Below, piece by piece: positions 19,329 to 20,006 of a stretch of 20,006 nucleotides of DNA. Origin of the DNA: Auxenochlorella pyrenoidosa (taxonomy: Eukaryota > Chlorophyta > Trebouxiophyceae > Chlorellales > Chlorellaceae); the NCBI GenBank assembly GCA_001430745.1, contig KQ481938.1, positions 2,577,017 to 2,597,022 on the forward strand, in the 5' to 3' direction. The translations under genes were made by a program, and so were the position numbers. Numbering within the stretch: position 1 is the first letter of the stretch; every line of letters begins with the position of its first letter. The notes below the pieces were generated by a model that was given only the letters and a program-made list of their open reading frames with translations, had not been told where the DNA came from and ran no database searches.

Positions 19329-20006
19329 TCAGAGCGGCTTGGGGCGCATGCCCATGGCGGCGTCTATCCTGCGCACTATGCCCGCGGGGTCGCCCTTGTC
19401 GTAGGGCACCAGCCGCGAGGGGTCCAGCCGCGCCACAACCTGCGCCGGGCCAGGCAAGAGGCGCGGTCGACCCCTGGCTGCAGTGGCCTGTTGGGCGGGG
19501 CAGGGGAGCGCCCCGGCTTGCTCCCGGCGCGCCTCCCAACCCCCCGGCTTGTGGCTGGTGCGGGCAGCGCGCATCCGCCGCTGCCTGTGTGCCCGGCAGG
19601 CGCCAGCGCACCTCCCCCAGGTTCTCGGTGGTGGCGGCGTACAGGTGTCCATCACGCTCCAGCTGCGCAGGCGGACCCCGGCGCAGGGTGGGCAGCAGGA
19701 GGGGTGCGATGCGGCCAGGCGCCGTCTGGCATGGTTGCACAAGAGCTGCAGGCCAGACCTGTCCTTGCAAGCCCAGCCACACCCTGGCTGCCCTACACCT
19801 CCACATGCTTGACCAGCCCAACCCAAGGCAACCCAGCACGGATGGGCAAGCTAGCCTGTTGACCCCTGCCCTTCTCTGCCAGCTCTGCAGCCAGCAGGGC
19901 CGGGTTGCCCGCCCTCGCCAAAAGCTCACACACCCCTGCCTGGCCCTGGCCCCAAGCAGTCACCGGCCCCCCACCTTTGCCTGCAGGGCCCCCAACCGGC
20001 CCCCCC
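19329..20006 (-). CDS. 3' exons of an unrecognised gene (5' part off window)
   Basis: A phase-consistent model reads <20006-19975 (GRLGALQAK), 19939-19864 (AGVCELLARAGNPALLAAELAEK), 19745-19612, and 19439-19329, ending in TGA. The last two exons carry LERDGHLYAATTENLGE and VVARLDPSRLVPYDKGDPAG, then IVRRIDAAMG and a short basic tail. The last exon and the LERDGHLYAATT portion look clearly coding. The 5' extent of the third exon (it may begin only at 19662) and the donor at 19864 are less sure. The visible part is soluble and helical, with no signal peptide or membrane segment. I do not recognise the family. Confidence 0.55.

Overview
This window looks like nuclear DNA of a GC-rich green alga, most likely a trebouxiophyte of the Chlorella/Micractinium kind. 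Four things point there: short GT-AG introns that restore long reading frames, CAG/GCN-rich low-complexity coding sequence, TGTAA polyadenylation-type signals, and a plant-type TOM20 with a C-terminal membrane anchor. No operon logic, rRNA, tRNA, transposon or CRISPR array was seen. Exon models were built by hand from splice consensus and reading phase. Long single ORFs in other frames are mostly shadows of Q/A/E-rich coding sequence.

Layout. (1) 1-7228, minus: one very large gene in 11 phase-consistent exons, running off the left edge (at least 1,798 codons). It carries five CGxCxxC...C units that resemble half of a CXXC zinc finger. Four of them form two tandem copies of a larger module. 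(2) 7229-7511: a short divergent intergenic region, probably a shared promoter. (3) 7512-10956, plus: four exons for an 873-residue, probably plastid-targeted protein with one membrane segment, a long coiled coil and an LEA-like Ala-rich tail. (4) 10957-13074: mostly unassigned, with weak minus-strand coding-like fragments. (5) About 13075-14392, plus: three exons for a class II aldolase/adducin-domain protein. (6) 14393-15077: unassigned, with one possible extra exon. (7) 15078-15868, plus: a small unrecognised protein ending in a 28-nt exon. (8) 15869-17025: non-coding, with TOM20's probable poly(A) signal. (9) 17026-18849, minus: a complete six-exon TOM20, whose first intron appears to be GC-AG. 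(10) 19329-20006, minus: the 3' exons of an unrecognised gene that runs off the right edge.

The genes do not form an obvious pathway. Themes are chromatin or DNA binding (inferred for the Cys-repeat protein) and organelle biology (TOM20, the putative plastid coiled-coil protein). The most unusual item is the multi-unit half-CXXC protein. The most secure identification is TOM20.
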